The notes beneath the pieces are model-generated. The model searched no databases. It worked only from the letters and a program-made list of their open reading frames with translations, and was not told the origin of the DNA. From an uncultured Clostridia bacterium (lineage in GTDB: Bacteria > Bacillota > Clostridia > Oscillospirales > Ruminococcaceae), in the NCBI GenBank assembly GCA_947176675.1, contig CAMWRN010000019.1, positions 1-17,622 of the forward strand: a stretch of 17,622 nt of DNA, given 5' to 3'. A program made the translations under genes and the position numbers. Shown here piece after piece: positions 6,391-13,604 of the stretch. Numbering within the stretch: the stretch's first letter is position 1; each line of letters opens with the position of its first letter.

Positions 6391-8295
6391 TCATTCAACA
6401 AGTCTGACCTGCATACCCGCTTCGATCGGCTTTGTAGACGTGGTAATTATAAATTCGCTGCCCGATATCGCGCCTGACACTGCCGATGATGTATCGTCTG
6501 AAGCAAGCACCTCGACGTCAACGCGTTCAGCCACGTAACGGTTTCCGAGAGGACTGCTCTTTGCGACCACGGAAAGAACGAACTTGCCGTTATTGTCCTC
6601 CCTAATAGCGCTGTTGGGGACGATAACGTCGTAGTTCTGCCCCTTTGAACCCATGGCAAGCTGTAGGTTCTGACCCGGTGTAACGTCGCCCTTTACCGCA
6701 AATTTGAGTATCTTGTTTTTGGCGGGATTCTGAGAATCGGTAGTTATGGACTGGAGCGTTGCGGAAGCGTCGCCGTACCAGAAATACTGTACCTCGGCTT
6801 CATCGCCTATCTTGACCTTTTTAGCCTGTTCCGTTGTAACCGTCATTTCAAGAGTATAACCTTTTTCGCTCATCTCGATCGTTGCCACGGTTTTCTGAGC
6901 CTCGGCTTCTTCACCTGCAACAACATTGATCTCGGTGATCTTTCCGCCCACCTGGGCGTTTATCTTTGCGCCTATGGATTTTTCCTCCAGCTTTTTTATC
7001 GCTTCCTCGCTGTCGGAAATTACTTTTTTCTGGTCTGCTATCTTGGATTGCTTGTCTTCCATGTCGAGGCTGTTCTCGCCTGCCGTCTGTGCGTCCTGAC
7101 GCTGTTTGAGCTCTAGGTCGATCTTGGCTTCGGCAAGGGTACGCTCCATCTTGCGTATCTCGTCTTCCGCTTCTTCTACGGTCTTGTTCGCTTTTTTTGC
7201 AAGCTCGTCCTCTTCGGCTTTTGCTTCATCGTAGAGAGCCTGAGCGGCTTTCTGCTTGTCCCTTAACTCTGCCTTTATCGCGGCAAGCGTATCATCGTAA
7301 TTTTTCTTTCTTCTGTCATAGGTTTTAGTCCTGTTGTCAAGTGTTGTTTTCTCTGCATTCAGAAGCTGTATATTTCTTGAATATTCAGTGGACTGGGACA
7401 TAGCGTTGTTATAGTCTTCCTGAAGATGATTAAGCTCCAGATTCATACGGTCTATTGACTGCTGATACGATACCTGTTTGTCATAGTCGGTTTCCATCAT
7501 CATATTTTCCGTTGCCTGTTCTATTTCAAGAAGCTTATCGTCTATTGCTTTTTTCGCTGCCTTGATAGCGTCCTGATTTCCGCCTGATGATATTTCGGCT
7601 TCGTATTCCTTGATTTTTTCCTCGGTCTTACCTTTGGACTTTTCCGCCTCTTCCATAGAGGTTTTCGCCGCGCTGATCTGATTGTAGTAGCTGCTTCCGA
7701 GCGAAGCGTAATCCTCCGCGCTGAAAGCTGAAAGCTGTTCCTCCAGATCCTTTACCGCGCTTTCGCAGTCCTTGGTTTTGGTCTTGGCTTTTTCGTAAGC
7801 TTCCTGATAATCGGACAGTTTGGACAGATCCTCTTTGGCAAGAGCGATGTCGTCTTCCTGATTGGCAATGTTCAGATTTTCTTTGCTGTAGTCAACACCC
7901 GTTTTCAGAAGAGCTTTGTTGTAATCGAGCTGCAAATCTTCAAGCTTCTGCTGCTCGGCTTCAAGATTTTTCTTTGCTTCGTCAAGCTCAGCGCTTTCCT
8001 TGTCTTCAAGAGTAAAAAGCGTTGCGCCCTTTTCTATCTCGTCGCCGACCTTTACGTCAACACTTGCTATAGTCCTTGTTTCGTTTATCTTTACCTCGTA
8101 GCTTTGGCTTGCCTCTACAGTTCCGCTGCCGCGTATCTGCTCCGAAAGAGTTCCGCCCCTGACATATTGTGCCGAGACCTCCGGAAGCGAGTAGTTCATT
8201 ATAGTGTTGGAAAAGAATGTAAGCAACAGCATTATTATCAGAAAAATAATTATCGCATTCTTTACCCATTCTCTTCTCTTAGTGCCGTTTTCCAT
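6391..8295 (-). CDS. HlyD/MacA-like membrane-fusion adaptor with very long coiled coil
   Basis: A 634-residue membrane-anchored adaptor. The N-terminal TM is about residues 12-35. The first half of a barrel-sandwich (lipoyl-like) domain lies at about 43-98 (SVDVKVGDEIEKGATLFTLED). A Glu/Lys/Ala/Gln-rich coiled-coil region spans about 100-440. The second lipoyl half is at about 450-473 (GGKITEINVVAGEEAEAQKT), followed by beta-barrel and membrane-proximal-like domains to the end. Ordinary MacA-type adaptors are about 380-400 residues with a much shorter hairpin. I use the ATG at 8295, with AAAGGAG 11 nt upstream; an alternative in-frame TTG at 8316 overlaps that ribosome binding site. Such adaptors normally work with an efflux ATPase/permease, yet here the gene lies between sugar-importer permeases and a solute-binding protein. 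The family is secure; the role in this operon is unknown. Confidence 0.85.
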   Translation of the reverse strand: MENGTKRREWVKNAIIIFLIIMLLLTFFSNTIMNYSLPEVSAQYVRGGTLSEQIRGSGTVEASQSYEVKINETRTIASVDVKVGDEIEKGATLFTLEDKESAELDEAKKNLEAEQQKLEDLQLDYNKALLKTGVDYSKENLNIANQEDDIALAKEDLSKLSDYQEAYEKAKTKTKDCESAVKDLEEQLSAFSAEDYASLGSSYYNQISAAKTSMEEAEKSKGKTEEKIKEYEAEISSGGNQDAIKAAKKAIDDKLLEIEQATENMMMETDYDKQVSYQQSIDRMNLELNHLQEDYNNAMSQSTEYSRNIQLLNAEKTTLDNRTKTYDRRKKNYDDTLAAIKAELRDKQKAAQALYDEAKAEEDELAKKANKTVEEAEDEIRKMERTLAEAKIDLELKQRQDAQTAGENSLDMEDKQSKIADQKKVISDSEEAIKKLEEKSIGAKINAQVGGKITEINVVAGEEAEAQKTVATIEMSEKGYTLEMTVTTEQAKKVKIGDEAEVQYFWYGDASATLQSITTDSQNPAKNKILKFAVKGDVTPGQNLQLAMGSKGQNYDVIVPNSAIREDNNGKFVLSVVAKSSPLGNRYVAERVDVEVLASDDTSSAVSGAISGSEFIITTSTKPIEAGMQVRLVE

Positions 8296-8334
8296 TTTAT
8301 GATTTGCTCCTTTCAAAAGAATGATATATCCAAT

Positions 8335-9267
8335 TTATCCCTTTATACCGCCCGAATAGGCTATGCCCTCTACCAGATAATCCTCTCCGTAAAGGAACAT
8401 CAGCAGGGTCGGTATCATATAGATCGTTGCAACCGCGAAAGCAAGTCCTATCTCACCCGTGTTGATCTGCGACAGAAATACTGACAACGGATAAAGGCTT
8501 GTGTCTGAAAGCAGTATCAGCGGCTGCTCGACCATGTTCCAGTAGTCTATGAAAACCAGAATTGCCACCGAGAAAAGTGCGCTTTTGCACAGAGGTAAAC
8601 AAACATATATAAATATCTGGAATTCTCCCGCGCCGTCCAGCTTTGCCGCTTCTATCAACGAAAAGGGTATGCGGCGCATTATCTTCGACAGCAGGAACAC
8701 CGCGAACGGTGTAAAAATACCCGGAAGTATTATTGCCCATCGGGTATTGAGAATGCCCAGCCAGTCCGACACAAGATAGTTCGGAACCAGCGTTACCTGA
8801 TATGGCATAAGCATTACCACCACGTACACGAAGAAAATCATTTCCTTCAGCCTGCCCTTTAGTCTCGCGAAAGCATACGCCGCAAGAGCCGCCACCGCAA
8901 GCTGAAATATCACGATAGGCACGACCAGTATCACCGAGTTCCAGAACTTGAACAGATAGTCGGGACTTTTAAAAAGCACCGTATAGTACTGGCTGAACGA
9001 TACCATATCCGGAATGAATTTCAGATTTATCTTTTCCGAAATAAAGGTCTTGCCGCCCTCCTCGGTTTTGGCAAAGATCGCGCCGTAGTTGGCGTTTATT
9101 TCTGATGCGCTCATAAAGGAGTTCGCCATAGTAAGTATTGTGGGCAGCAGGAAGATCAGCGCTGCTGCTGCGGCAAACACCGTAAGTACGCCCATCAGCA
9201 GCTTCTGCCCCTTTTTCGAGAATCCTCTCCGTCTTTTGGCGGATACGGACGTTTTAGATACTATCAT
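8335..9267 (-). CDS. Carbohydrate ABC transporter permease, MalG type
   Basis: A 310-residue polytopic inner-membrane permease of the binding-protein-dependent sugar importer family. About six hydrophobic segments are visible, the first at about 22-50. The cytoplasmic EAA loop that docks the ATPase reads EAAKLDGAGEFQIFIYVCLP (206-225), and the C terminus (YLVEGIAYSGGIKG) is typical of MalG-like subunits. Its ATG overlaps the TGA of the partner permease by 4 nt (ATGA), so the two subunits are translationally coupled. No ATPase gene is nearby; in many Firmicutes a shared MsmX-type ATPase serves such importers (general knowledge applied here by inference). The loop at about 55-95 after the first TM is longer than I would expect. 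Substrate unknown. Confidence 0.92.
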   Translation of the reverse strand: MIVSKTSVSAKRRRGFSKKGQKLLMGVLTVFAAAAALIFLLPTILTMANSFMSASEINANYGAIFAKTEEGGKTFISEKINLKFIPDMVSFSQYYTVLFKSPDYLFKFWNSVILVVPIVIFQLAVAALAAYAFARLKGRLKEMIFFVYVVVMLMPYQVTLVPNYLVSDWLGILNTRWAIILPGIFTPFAVFLLSKIMRRIPFSLIEAAKLDGAGEFQIFIYVCLPLCKSALFSVAILVFIDYWNMVEQPLILLSDTSLYPLSVFLSQINTGEIGLAFAVATIYMIPTLLMFLYGEDYLVEGIAYSGGIKG

Positions 9268-10211
9268 CCCTCAACGTCCTCCCCGAATTTATTTTCCGCA
9301 ATGAACAACGCACCTATTATCGCTATCATTACTATTGCCATCAGTATTGCCGCCGAGGACAGCTTCTGGTAGTCTATGTTGCGGAATGTGTTATTCATAA
9401 AGTGCTGAAGCATATATACGCTGTCGTAAGGGTAGTCCGTCGTAAGCAGATATATCTCTCGGAAAACCTTGAACGAATTTATCAGCGAAAGCACCGTAAC
9501 GAACAAGATCGTAGGTGAAAGATACCTCAGCTTTATTCGGAAGAATTTATAGAAAGCTCCCGCGCCCTCCAGAGTGGCTACCTCGATGATGTCCTTGGGG
9601 ATATTGTTCAGCGCCGACAGGAACAGTATCATGTTATAGCCTAAATTCTTCCATAGGAACAACGCAACGATAACGACCTGACCCTTTGAGGATTTGAGCC
9701 AGTCGATCTTGTCCACTCCGAAGTTGGCTAAAAAGTCGTTCAGAACGCCGTTGTAGTGGAAAATTACCTGCCATATAAGCACAACCGACGCCACTGGAAC
9801 CATCATCGGACACAGGAAGCTTGTTCGGAACTGGCTTACAAACGGTATCTTGCAGTCCAGCAGCATAGCAAGAAGCAGGGACAGCACCACCGCCAGCGGC
9901 ACAGCTGTAAGCGAGAACGTCAGCGTATTTATCGCGGCACGTCTGAAAGCCGTATTTTTAATTATATTTATGTAATTCTGTAAAAATACGAACTCCTTGT
10001 TAATGGGATTGTCAACCATTGAATAGTAGATTATCACGCAAAAAGGAATGATGAAAAAGATTAAAACGCCGATCAGACTGGGCAGCAAACACAGGTATGG
10101 AAACGCTCCGTCGCGTTTCAGCGTTTTTCTGAAAGAACCTTTATGCTTCTTTTCTTTCACCTTTTTCACTTTCGGTTCAGCATTGCGAAGCTGATATGTT
10201 TTAAGTTTCAT
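9264..10211 (-). CDS. Carbohydrate ABC transporter permease, MalF type
   Basis: A 315-residue sugar-importer permease. A Lys-rich cytoplasmic N terminus (1-34) leads into the first TM (PYLCLLPSLIGVLIFFIIPF, 38-57), followed by about five more TMs. The EAA loop is EVATLEGAGAFYKFFRIKL (210-228). It is the first gene of the five-gene minus-strand operon and pairs with the MalG-type gene that overlaps its stop codon. The ATG at 10211 is the earliest start in this frame, but it lacks a close ribosome binding site. The good GGAAAGGAG sequence is about 31 nt upstream, with a small hairpin between. This may mean translation depends on leader structure. Confidence 0.92.
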   Translation of the reverse strand: MKLKTYQLRNAEPKVKKVKEKKHKGSFRKTLKRDGAFPYLCLLPSLIGVLIFFIIPFCVIIYYSMVDNPINKEFVFLQNYINIIKNTAFRRAAINTLTFSLTAVPLAVVLSLLLAMLLDCKIPFVSQFRTSFLCPMMVPVASVVLIWQVIFHYNGVLNDFLANFGVDKIDWLKSSKGQVVIVALFLWKNLGYNMILFLSALNNIPKDIIEVATLEGAGAFYKFFRIKLRYLSPTILFVTVLSLINSFKVFREIYLLTTDYPYDSVYMLQHFMNNTFRNIDYQKLSSAAILMAIVMIAIIGALFIAENKFGEDVEG

Positions 10212-10273
10212 ATTGCGGCATTTCCGCTTTAATGCGGTAAATCTCCTTTCCCGAAAAGATTTGATTGTTTATC

Positions 10274-10302
10274 ATTATAGCATATAATTATGTCTTTTTC
10301 TA
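10274..10302 (-). promoter_or_regulatory. Probable promoter of the five-gene transporter operon
   Basis: On the minus strand TATAAT (10279-10274) is preceded by TGC (extended -10) and, 17 nt upstream, by TAGAAA (10302-10297; 4 of 6 to TTGACA). A weak -35 suggests an activated or moderate promoter. The transcript would start about 55 nt before the ATG at 10211. A second TATAAT-like box lies near 10303-10308 but has no good -35. Confidence 0.55.
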
Positions 10303-10348
10303 TTATAATCGAAAACTGTAATCATTTTTTAAATTTTTCTTCCGCATT

Positions 10349-10362
10349 GTTACATTTGTAAC
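10349..10362. promoter_or_regulatory. Inverted repeat GTTACA-TT-TGTAAC, operator candidate
   Basis: Two perfect 6-bp arms separated by 2 bp lie about 47 nt upstream of the -35 box of the transporter promoter, a position suited to an activator. A lone TGTAAC half-site occurs near 10507, close to the plus-strand promoter. The regulator is unknown and no regulator gene is adjacent. Confidence 0.4.
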
Positions 10363-10527
10363 CGTATTGAAATATTTTCAGTAAAAAAATTTATCACAGA
10401 TTGCGAAATTTTTAGCTAAAATGACCAGTGCGTGCAGTTGCTGCAAATCCAAATTTATTATCAACAGCCAACAAGGCGAAAGCCGGTCAAAAAAATATTG
10501 CGGAATTGTAACAAATTTCAAAATGTA

Positions 10528-10555
10528 TTGACAAGCATATTATATGTGGTATAAT
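10528..10555 (+). promoter_or_regulatory. Promoter of the PF06541-type gene
   Basis: TTGACA (10528-10533), a 16-nt spacer and TATAAT (10550-10555), with TGG just before the -10. The transcript start would be near 10562, about 56 nt before the GTG start. The core closely matches the tRNA-Ser and pyrR promoters in this window. Confidence 0.85.
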
Positions 10556-10617
10556 ATACATCGTGAGTGTTTGATTGACTATACAAAATTACATTGACAA
10601 GCTTTTGGAGGGATTTT

Positions 10618-11544
10618 GTGGAACCGATTCCATTTATTGAATACAGCCTTTACCAGATGTTCCATATGTTCATTTTCTGGGCATTCATCGGTTGGGGAAT
10701 AGAAGTCTGCTGGATGACGCTGGAAACCGGCGAATATCAGAACAGAGGCTTTCTGAATATGCCTATTTGTCCGATATACGGCTTCGGCGTTATTATGGTG
10801 ACGGTGTTTTTCCGTCCCGTTTCGCATACGGTCATACCGCTTTTTATCGTAACAAGTATACTTTGTACTGTTTTTGAACTTCTTGTAGGACTTGGCATGG
10901 AAAAGCTTTTCGGAGCGCGGTGGTGGGATTATTCCCACGAAAGATACAACTATAAGGGTTATATTTGTATTAAAATTTCTATTTTATGGGGAATGGGCTG
11001 CGTGATTGTTATACGCCTTGTTCAGCCTATAGTGGAAAAATTTATCGACCTTATGCCTGTGAAGCTGGGACTTGCGCTTATTGTATTATGGTCGGTGCTT
11101 ATCGTTATCGACCTGATATCTTCTATATGTGCTGTAAACAAACTCAACAACAGGCTGAAACAGATAGACGAGATATCCAAAATCATGCTGATGAGCGCGG
11201 TCAAGATAGGCGAGAACCTTTCTCAGGAAACCCTTGACGTCAAGGGAAAATATGATAAATTTATCGAGGCAAGGGACGCCAAAACTTTGGCTTTGAAGCA
11301 GCGGTACGAGAAGATCGTAAATGCGGCGGACTTCAAGGTCAGCGAGTGGAAAGACAAATACGAGGGACTTATAAATGTTCGCGACCGTTCGGTGGAACGT
11401 TTGCTGAAGGCGTTCCCTCATATGCGCTCCATATCATACTCGGAGTCCATGGAAACGCTGAGAAAACGACTGAATAACCGTATCTCCGTCAGCAGTGTCA
11501 AGCAAAGCAAAAAGAACGGCAGTGAAAAAAACGACGACGGCTGA
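10618..11544 (+). CDS. PF06541-type membrane protein (putative ABC-transporter type IV family)
   Basis: A 308-residue polytopic membrane protein. About five TMs occupy roughly residues 10-175, with the characteristic GFLNMPICPIYGFG (44-57) and RWWDYS (101-106) followed by N-x-x-G-x-I-C. These match the family annotated as putative ABC-transporter type IV (CmpB-like), whose biochemical role is poorly known. Residues about 175-290 are charged and helical, with ordered Lys/Glu spacing, probably a cytoplasmic coiled coil; the tail is Lys/Asn/Asp-rich. The start is GTG at 10618, with GGAGG 6 nt upstream; an in-frame TTG at 10594 lies before that site and is rejected. It is transcribed from the promoter at 10528-10555, and I see no strong terminator before the pyr promoter. 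Confidence 0.8.
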   Translation: MEPIPFIEYSLYQMFHMFIFWAFIGWGIEVCWMTLETGEYQNRGFLNMPICPIYGFGVIMVTVFFRPVSHTVIPLFIVTSILCTVFELLVGLGMEKLFGARWWDYSHERYNYKGYICIKISILWGMGCVIVIRLVQPIVEKFIDLMPVKLGLALIVLWSVLIVIDLISSICAVNKLNNRLKQIDEISKIMLMSAVKIGENLSQETLDVKGKYDKFIEARDAKTLALKQRYEKIVNAADFKVSEWKDKYEGLINVRDRSVERLLKAFPHMRSISYSESMETLRKRLNNRISVSSVKQSKKNGSEKNDDG

Positions 11545-11572
11545 ATAATGTAAAATTATTGCCGCAAAGCTG

Positions 11573-11601
11573 TTGACATACCTTGCATAATGTGGTATAC
11601 T
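11573..11601 (+). promoter_or_regulatory. Promoter of the pyrimidine operon
   Basis: TTGACA (11573-11578), a 17-nt spacer and TATACT (11596-11601), preceded by TGG. Transcription should begin near 11608, placing the PyrR-binding hairpin within the first 45 nt of the leader. Confidence 0.88.
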
Positions 11602-11618
11602 TATATAAGTTTGGACAA

Positions 11619-11649
11619 CCTTTAAGTTGATCCCGTGAGATCGACAAGG
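11619..11649 (+). promoter_or_regulatory. PyrR-binding anti-antiterminator hairpin
   Basis: CCTT (11619-11622) pairs with AAGG (11646-11649), and GTTGATC (11626-11632) pairs with GATCGAC (11639-11645). The apical loop CCGTGA gives TCCCGTGAGA, a good match to the UCCxGxGAG core bound by PyrR in Gram-positive pyr leaders. The internal AA bulge before the upper stem is also typical. When UMP is high, PyrR should stabilise this hairpin and so allow the terminator at 11758-11787 to form. Confidence 0.88.
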
Positions 11650-11763
11650 CAGTCGCTTATATTTATGATTTTTACGGTGGAAATTTTGCGGCATAGTGGC
11701 ATAGTTTGGTATGCACGCTTTTTCCGGCTGAGATTGAAATACTGTAAGCTTTTGGTGCCTGTC
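11643..11763 (+). promoter_or_regulatory. Antiterminator pairing of the pyr attenuator
   Basis: GACAAGGCA (11643-11651), which includes the 3' arm of the PyrR hairpin, can pair with TGCCTGTC (11756-11763), which includes the 5' arm of the terminator, giving 8 bp with one bulged A. The pairing excludes both neighbouring hairpins, as expected of a three-state attenuator. The roughly 105 nt between the arms contain no gene. Confidence 0.7.
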
Positions 11764-11787
11764 TGCGTCTCGCGGACAGGTTTTTTG
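11758..11787 (+). terminator. pyr attenuator terminator
   Basis: CCTGTCTGCG (11758-11767) and CGCGGACAGG (11771-11780) form a 10-bp stem (one G-U pair) with a TCT loop, followed by six T. It lies 16 nt before the pyrR start codon, so termination here shuts off the whole operon. Confidence 0.92.
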
Positions 11788-11802
11788 TTTGGAGGCGAGG
11801 CT

Positions 11803-12351
11803 GTGCAGAACAGACAGGACAAAAAGGTCATCATGGACGAAAACGCTATGACAAGGGCTATCGCAAGAATTTCCTACGAGATACTTGAACGCAACAAGGG
11901 CGCAGAATCCCTGTGCTTTATCGGGGTGCTTTCCCGCGGGGCGTATCTGGCGAGGCGGATATCCGACAAGCTTCGGGAACTGGAGGGTGTCGCTCCCGAG
12001 ACAGGTATCCTTGATATTACCGATTATCGGGACGATGGAAAGTCTTCAACGGACGGCGATAAGACCGATATTCCCTTTGATGTGAAAGACAAGCGAGTCA
12101 TCATTGTGGACGACGTTATTTTCACGGGAAGAAGCGCACGTGCTGCCATGGACGCGGTTACAAAGCGAGGCAGACCGCGGAATATCCAGCTTGCAGCTCT
12201 GGTGGACAGAGGTCACAGGGAGCTGCCGATACGTCCAGATTATGTGGGAAAAAACGTTCCTACCTCTCGGGACGAAGCAGTAAGGGTCTTGATGAAAGAG
12301 ATCGACGGAAACGATATGGTCGTTATTTTGGAACAGGAGGTTCGGCAATGA
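11803..12351 (+). CDS. pyrR: PyrR, pyr operon attenuator protein / uracil phosphoribosyltransferase homologue
   Basis: A 182-residue cytoplasmic RNA-binding regulator with a phosphoribosyltransferase fold. The PRPP loop is VIIVDDVIFTGRSARAA (99-115). Other PyrR features are GVLSRGAYLARRI (41-53), GILDITDYRDD (68-78) and LVDRGHRELPIRPDYVGK (133-150). The length matches the family. It binds UMP and the leader hairpin at 11619-11649 to promote termination, and family members may also have weak uracil phosphoribosyltransferase activity. The start is GTG at 11803, with GGAGG 7 nt upstream and directly after the terminator; longer in-frame reading would cross the attenuator. Its TGA overlaps the pyrC ATG by 4 nt. 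Assignment is firm because protein and RNA target are both present. Confidence 0.96.
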   Translation: MQNRQDKKVIMDENAMTRAIARISYEILERNKGAESLCFIGVLSRGAYLARRISDKLRELEGVAPETGILDITDYRDDGKSSTDGDKTDIPFDVKDKRVIIVDDVIFTGRSARAAMDAVTKRGRPRNIQLAALVDRGHRELPIRPDYVGKNVPTSRDEAVRVLMKEIDGNDMVVILEQEVRQ

Positions 12352-13604
12352 GCAGTATTTTGTTAAAAAATGTAAGAGCTGTGGACGACATGAAGGACTC
12401 CTTTTGCGACATCTTTATAGACGACGGAAAAATCGCATCGGTAGGGAAGAACATTTCCCGCGAAGCAGACAGGGTGATAGACGGGGAGGGCAGACTGATA
12501 GTTATTCCCGGACTTTTCGATATGCACGTCCATTTCCGCGATCCGGGACAGACCCACAAGGAGGATATCCTCACAGGCTGCGCAGCTGCTCTGGCCGGTG
12601 GAGTTACCGGCGTTGTTTGTATGCCAAACACAAATCCCCCAACTGACAGTGCGGAGACGGTGCAGTATATCCTTGAAAAGGCTAAGGATACGGGCGTTGA
12701 CGTTTATCCCGCAGGCTGTATCACAAAGGGCATGAAAGGTACAGAGCTTTATGATTGGAGCAGCCTTGGCGTGAAGATAATTTCCGATGACGGCAGACCC
12801 GTTGCAAACGGCGAGCTTATGCGCCGCGCTTTGGAGGAGTCCGCCAAAAACGGCTTGCTTGTGGCTTCCCACTGCGAGGACTTAGACATCATAAACGGCG
12901 GTATCGTCAATAAGGGCGTTTCGGAAAAGCTGGGAGTAAAAGGCATGGACAGAGCCTCCGAGGACAGCGTTACGGCGCGGGAGATCGCGCTGGCAGATTC
13001 CTGCGGGGCGCATATACATATCTGTCATGTTTCCACAAAGGGCAGCGTTGGACTTATCCGCGACGCGAAAAAGCGGGGGATAAAAGTTACCTGCGAGACC
13101 TGTCCCCATTATTTTACATACACCGAGGATAAGCTTTTGGCACGCGACGCGGACTACCGCATGAATCCTCCCCTCCGTACCGAGGAGGACAGGCAGGCTG
13201 TTCTGGAGGCTGTTATTGACGGTACGATCGACTGTATCGTGACCGATCACGCTCCGCATACGGCGGAGGAAAAAGCGGATTTCGAGAAAGCTCCAAACGG
13301 AGTTGTGGGTCTTGAGACTTCACTTGCGGTAACGCTTACGCAGCTTTTCCATACTAAAAAGCTCCCTCTTATCAGGATAGCGGGACTTATGTCTGTAAAG
13401 CCGCGGAAGCTTTTGGGTATTCCGTTTACCCATATTGAGAGGGGCGCGAAAGCCGATCTGGCGGTGATCGACCTTGATATGGAATGGACGGTCGATCCCG
13501 ACAAACTTCGGTCAAAGTCCCGCAACACGGTGTTTAAGGGCGAAAAGCTTAAAGGCAGGGTGGTCATGACAATATCGGACGGCATGGTACGGTACGAACT
13601 GTAA
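12348..13604 (+). CDS. pyrC: Dihydroorotase, class I
   Basis: A 418-residue zinc amidohydrolase that interconverts carbamoyl aspartate and dihydroorotate, the third step of UMP synthesis. The metal-binding motif is DMHVHFRDPG (58-67; His60 and His62). CMPNTNP (91-97) is a substrate-region motif, and SDDGRPV (147-152) should carry the bridging Asp of the class I type. Further ligands are SHCED (174-178), HICHVST (224-230) and the catalytic Asp in VTDHAPH (298-304). Length and motifs fit the Bacillus/Clostridia class I enzymes. AGGAGG lies 7 nt before the ATG, which overlaps the pyrR stop. No pyrB lies upstream, so aspartate transcarbamylase must be encoded elsewhere or downstream of the window. 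Confidence 0.97.
   Translation: MSSILLKNVRAVDDMKDSFCDIFIDDGKIASVGKNISREADRVIDGEGRLIVIPGLFDMHVHFRDPGQTHKEDILTGCAAALAGGVTGVVCMPNTNPPTDSAETVQYILEKAKDTGVDVYPAGCITKGMKGTELYDWSSLGVKIISDDGRPVANGELMRRALEESAKNGLLVASHCEDLDIINGGIVNKGVSEKLGVKGMDRASEDSVTAREIALADSCGAHIHICHVSTKGSVGLIRDAKKRGIKVTCETCPHYFTYTEDKLLARDADYRMNPPLRTEEDRQAVLEAVIDGTIDCIVTDHAPHTAEEKADFEKAPNGVVGLETSLAVTLTQLFHTKKLPLIRIAGLMSVKPRKLLGIPFTHIERGAKADLAVIDLDMEWTVDPDKLRSKSRNTVFKGEKLKGRVVMTISDGMVRYEL

Larger units (their letters stand above)
10212..10617. other. Divergent intergenic region (about 400 nt)
   Basis: No convincing gene is present. It holds the minus-strand leader with a distant ribosome binding site (10243-10251), the transporter promoter (10274-10302), a GTTACA-TT-TGTAAC inverted repeat (10349-10362), an AT-rich stretch, and the plus-strand promoter at 10528-10555. 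Between about 10365 and 10525 I see only short, scattered complementarities (for example TGACC near 10420 and GGTCA near 10485) that do not make a clear RNA gene. Confidence 0.6.

Noticed and set aside
11544..11560. AATAAT/ATTATT inverted repeat after the PF06541-type gene as a terminator
   Set aside because: The stem is only 6 bp of A-T pairs and no T-run follows.
11635..11802. Upstream in-frame extension of PyrR
   Set aside because: It would translate through the attenuator terminator and PyrR site; the GTG at 11803 has an ideal ribosome binding site and the protein then has the normal family length.
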